64,000 bases of DNA from Vondammii sp040505895 (GTDB lineage Bacteria; Pseudomonadota; Gammaproteobacteria; Chromatiales; Chromatiaceae), in NCBI GenBank assembly GCA_040505895.1, contig JBEVXU010000020.1, positions 124,001 to 188,000 on the forward strand, read 5' to 3'. The notes beneath the pieces are model-generated. The model did no database searches. It had not been told where the DNA came from and saw only the letters and a program-made list of their open reading frames with translations. Below, piece after piece: positions 62,975 to 64,000 of the stretch (the first letter of the stretch is position 1; every line of letters starts with the position of its first letter). A program made the translations under genes and the position numbers.

Positions 62975-64000
62975 ATGGGTAAGCCAACAGGTTTTATGGA
63001 GTATCCACGTCAGGACCGTAGCTACGCGCCGGTCGCCGACCGCATTACGCACTTTAATGAGTTTGCTATTGATCTGAGTGAAGATGAGTTGAAAAACCAG
63101 GGTGCCCGCTGCATGGATTGCGGTATCCCCTTCTGCCATCAGGGCTGCCCGGTTAACAACATCATCCCGGACTGGAATGATCTGGTCTATCATGGTGCCT
63201 GGCAGTCCGCCATCGATACCCTGCACTCCACCAACAACTTTCCCGAGTTCACTGGGCGCATCTGTCCTGCGCCCTGCCAGGAGGCGTGTACTCTTAATCT
63301 GGATGATGAACCGGTCACCATCAAGACCATTGAGCTCTCCATCGTTGAGAAGGGGTGGGAAGATGGACTGATCCAGCCACAGATCCCCCGTCACAAGAGT
63401 GGCAAGCGGGTGGCGGTTGTCGGTTCCGGCCCATCGGGTATGGCCTGTGCCCAGCAGTTGGCCCGTGCAGGCCATCTGGTACATGTCTACGAGAAAGAGA
63501 ACCGAATCGGCGGTCTGCTGCGTTACGGTATCCCGGACTTCAAGCTGGACAAGAAGGTGATCGACCGTCGCATGGGCCAGATGCAGGCCGAGGGAGTACG
63601 TTTTCACACCAACAGCCATATTGGTGTCGATCTTCCTGCAAAGAAGCTGGTCGACGGGTTTGATGCATTGGTGCTTACTGCCGGTTCTGAGAAGCCCCGC
63701 GATCTGCCGGTACCCGGTCGCGACCTTGAAGGCGTTCATTTTGCCATGGATTTTCTCCGTACCAACAGCCATCGTGTACAGGGTGACGACATCCCGGAGA
63801 ACCTGTTCATCTCTGCTGAAGGTAAGTACGTAGTGGTGATTGGCGGCGGTGATACCGGATCGGATTGCATCGGTACCTCCAACCGGCACGGTGCAGTTTC
63901 GGTTACTCAGATCGAGATTATGCCCCAGCCTCCAGAGAAGGAAGACAAGGGTACCGTCTGGCCTTACTGGCCAAACAAGATGCGCACCTCCACCTCCCAG
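62975..64000 (+). CDS. gltD: Glutamate synthase [NADPH] small subunit, 3'-truncated by window edge
   Basis: 342 residues are visible from the ATG at 62975, 2 bp after gltB with AAGGGGAGC upstream; the rest lies beyond the window. It starts MGKPTGFMEYPRQDRSYAPV. The 4Fe-4S cysteines are present (CMDCGIPFCHQGCPVNN near 46-62; CPAPCQEAC near 97-105), followed by FAD motif VAVVGSGPSGMACAQQLARA near 145-164 and NADPH motif VVVIGGGDTGSDC near 287-299. It supplies electrons to GltB. Family length is about 480, so roughly the last quarter is missing. Confidence 0.97.
   Translation, partial: MGKPTGFMEYPRQDRSYAPVADRITHFNEFAIDLSEDELKNQGARCMDCGIPFCHQGCPVNNIIPDWNDLVYHGAWQSAIDTLHSTNNFPEFTGRICPAPCQEACTLNLDDEPVTIKTIELSIVEKGWEDGLIQPQIPRHKSGKRVAVVGSGPSGMACAQQLARAGHLVHVYEKENRIGGLLRYGIPDFKLDKKVIDRRMGQMQAEGVRFHTNSHIGVDLPAKKLVDGFDALVLTAGSEKPRDLPVPGRDLEGVHFAMDFLRTNSHRVQGDDIPENLFISAEGKYVVVIGGGDTGSDCIGTSNRHGAVSVTQIEIMPQPPEKEDKGTVWPYWPNKMRTSTSQ

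Noticed and set aside
1..64000. CRISPR array, tRNA, rRNA or prophage genes
   Set aside because: No regularly spaced direct repeats, no cloverleaf sequence and no phage structural gene were recognised on reading the window.

Overview
The window looks like a free-living or symbiotic chemolithotrophic-type gammaproteobacterium. This rests on its conserved mnmG-rsmG / parAB / atpIBEFHAGDC chromosomal block, glmU-glmS, pilMNOPQ-aroKB-SPOR and gltBD clusters, all with gammaproteobacterial gene order and protein sequence. The style of the proteins (TRAP transporter, SCO protein, PEP-CTERM-like protein, CHASE2 kinase) suggests the Chromatiales/Sedimenticola-like sulfur-oxidiser neighbourhood, but that placement is inference, because no sulfur or carbon-fixation gene is present here. 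Nothing looks like a prophage, plasmid or CRISPR locus, and no tRNA or rRNA gene was recognised.

Layout: 1-2.1 kb, end of mnmG and rsmG. 2.1-6.1 kb, small genes (yajD, a GspE-N-like/cNMP-binding protein, yaiL, yaiI, a DUF3461 protein, a zinc-ribbon protein) inserted between rsmG and parA. 6.2-8.0 kb, parAB. 8.2-15.3 kb, the complete F1Fo ATP synthase operon, with a good sigma70 promoter and an intrinsic terminator. 15.4-16.0 kb, a PEP-CTERM-like secreted protein behind a sigma54-like promoter. 16.1-16.9 kb, a REP-associated tyrosine transposase (RAYT) whose right inverted repeat forms the start of dctB. 16.9-26.1 kb, a C4-dicarboxylate-type module: dctB-dctD, sigma54 promoter, TAXI-TRAP binding protein, fused TRAP permease and maeB. 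26.3-30.2 kb, slyD, glmU and glmS. 30.2-37.0 kb, a Crp/Fnr regulator, an OmpA lipoprotein, a SCO protein, an acyl-CoA synthetase and uvrD. 37.4-44.1 kb, a response regulator, a LysM-FecR periplasmic protein and a CHASE2 sensor kinase, with a convergent PilZ-like protein. 44.7-49.4 kb, hemW, rpmE, a nucleotidyltransferase-like gene with no canonical start, and mrcA. 49.6-58.1 kb, pilMNOPQ, aroK, aroB and an ATPase-SPOR protein. 58.3-64.0 kb, gltB and the start of gltD.

The striking non-coding content is a set of small foldback mobile elements. Four copies of a 139-158 bp MITE have GGAG(A/C)CTCTGA-type ends and CTAG-like flanks. A 203 bp relative has the same ends, and a 159 bp element of another family sits directly upstream of glmU between perfect CTAG duplications. 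There are also a RAYT gene with its inverted repeats, a separate perfect 23-bp REP-type inverted repeat inside the TRAP operon, a 125-bp palindrome near 5.6 kb, and two further inverted-repeat pairs. Several sit right at gene boundaries (the stop codon of the OmpA lipoprotein gene, the start of dctB, the 5' region of glmU), so they probably affect expression. Candidate nucleotide-second-messenger proteins (GspE-N/cNMP fusion, PilZ-like protein) occur in the same window as the type IV pilus alignment genes. The CHASE2 kinase/LysM-FecR/response-regulator cassette is the best candidate here for a poorly described signalling system.
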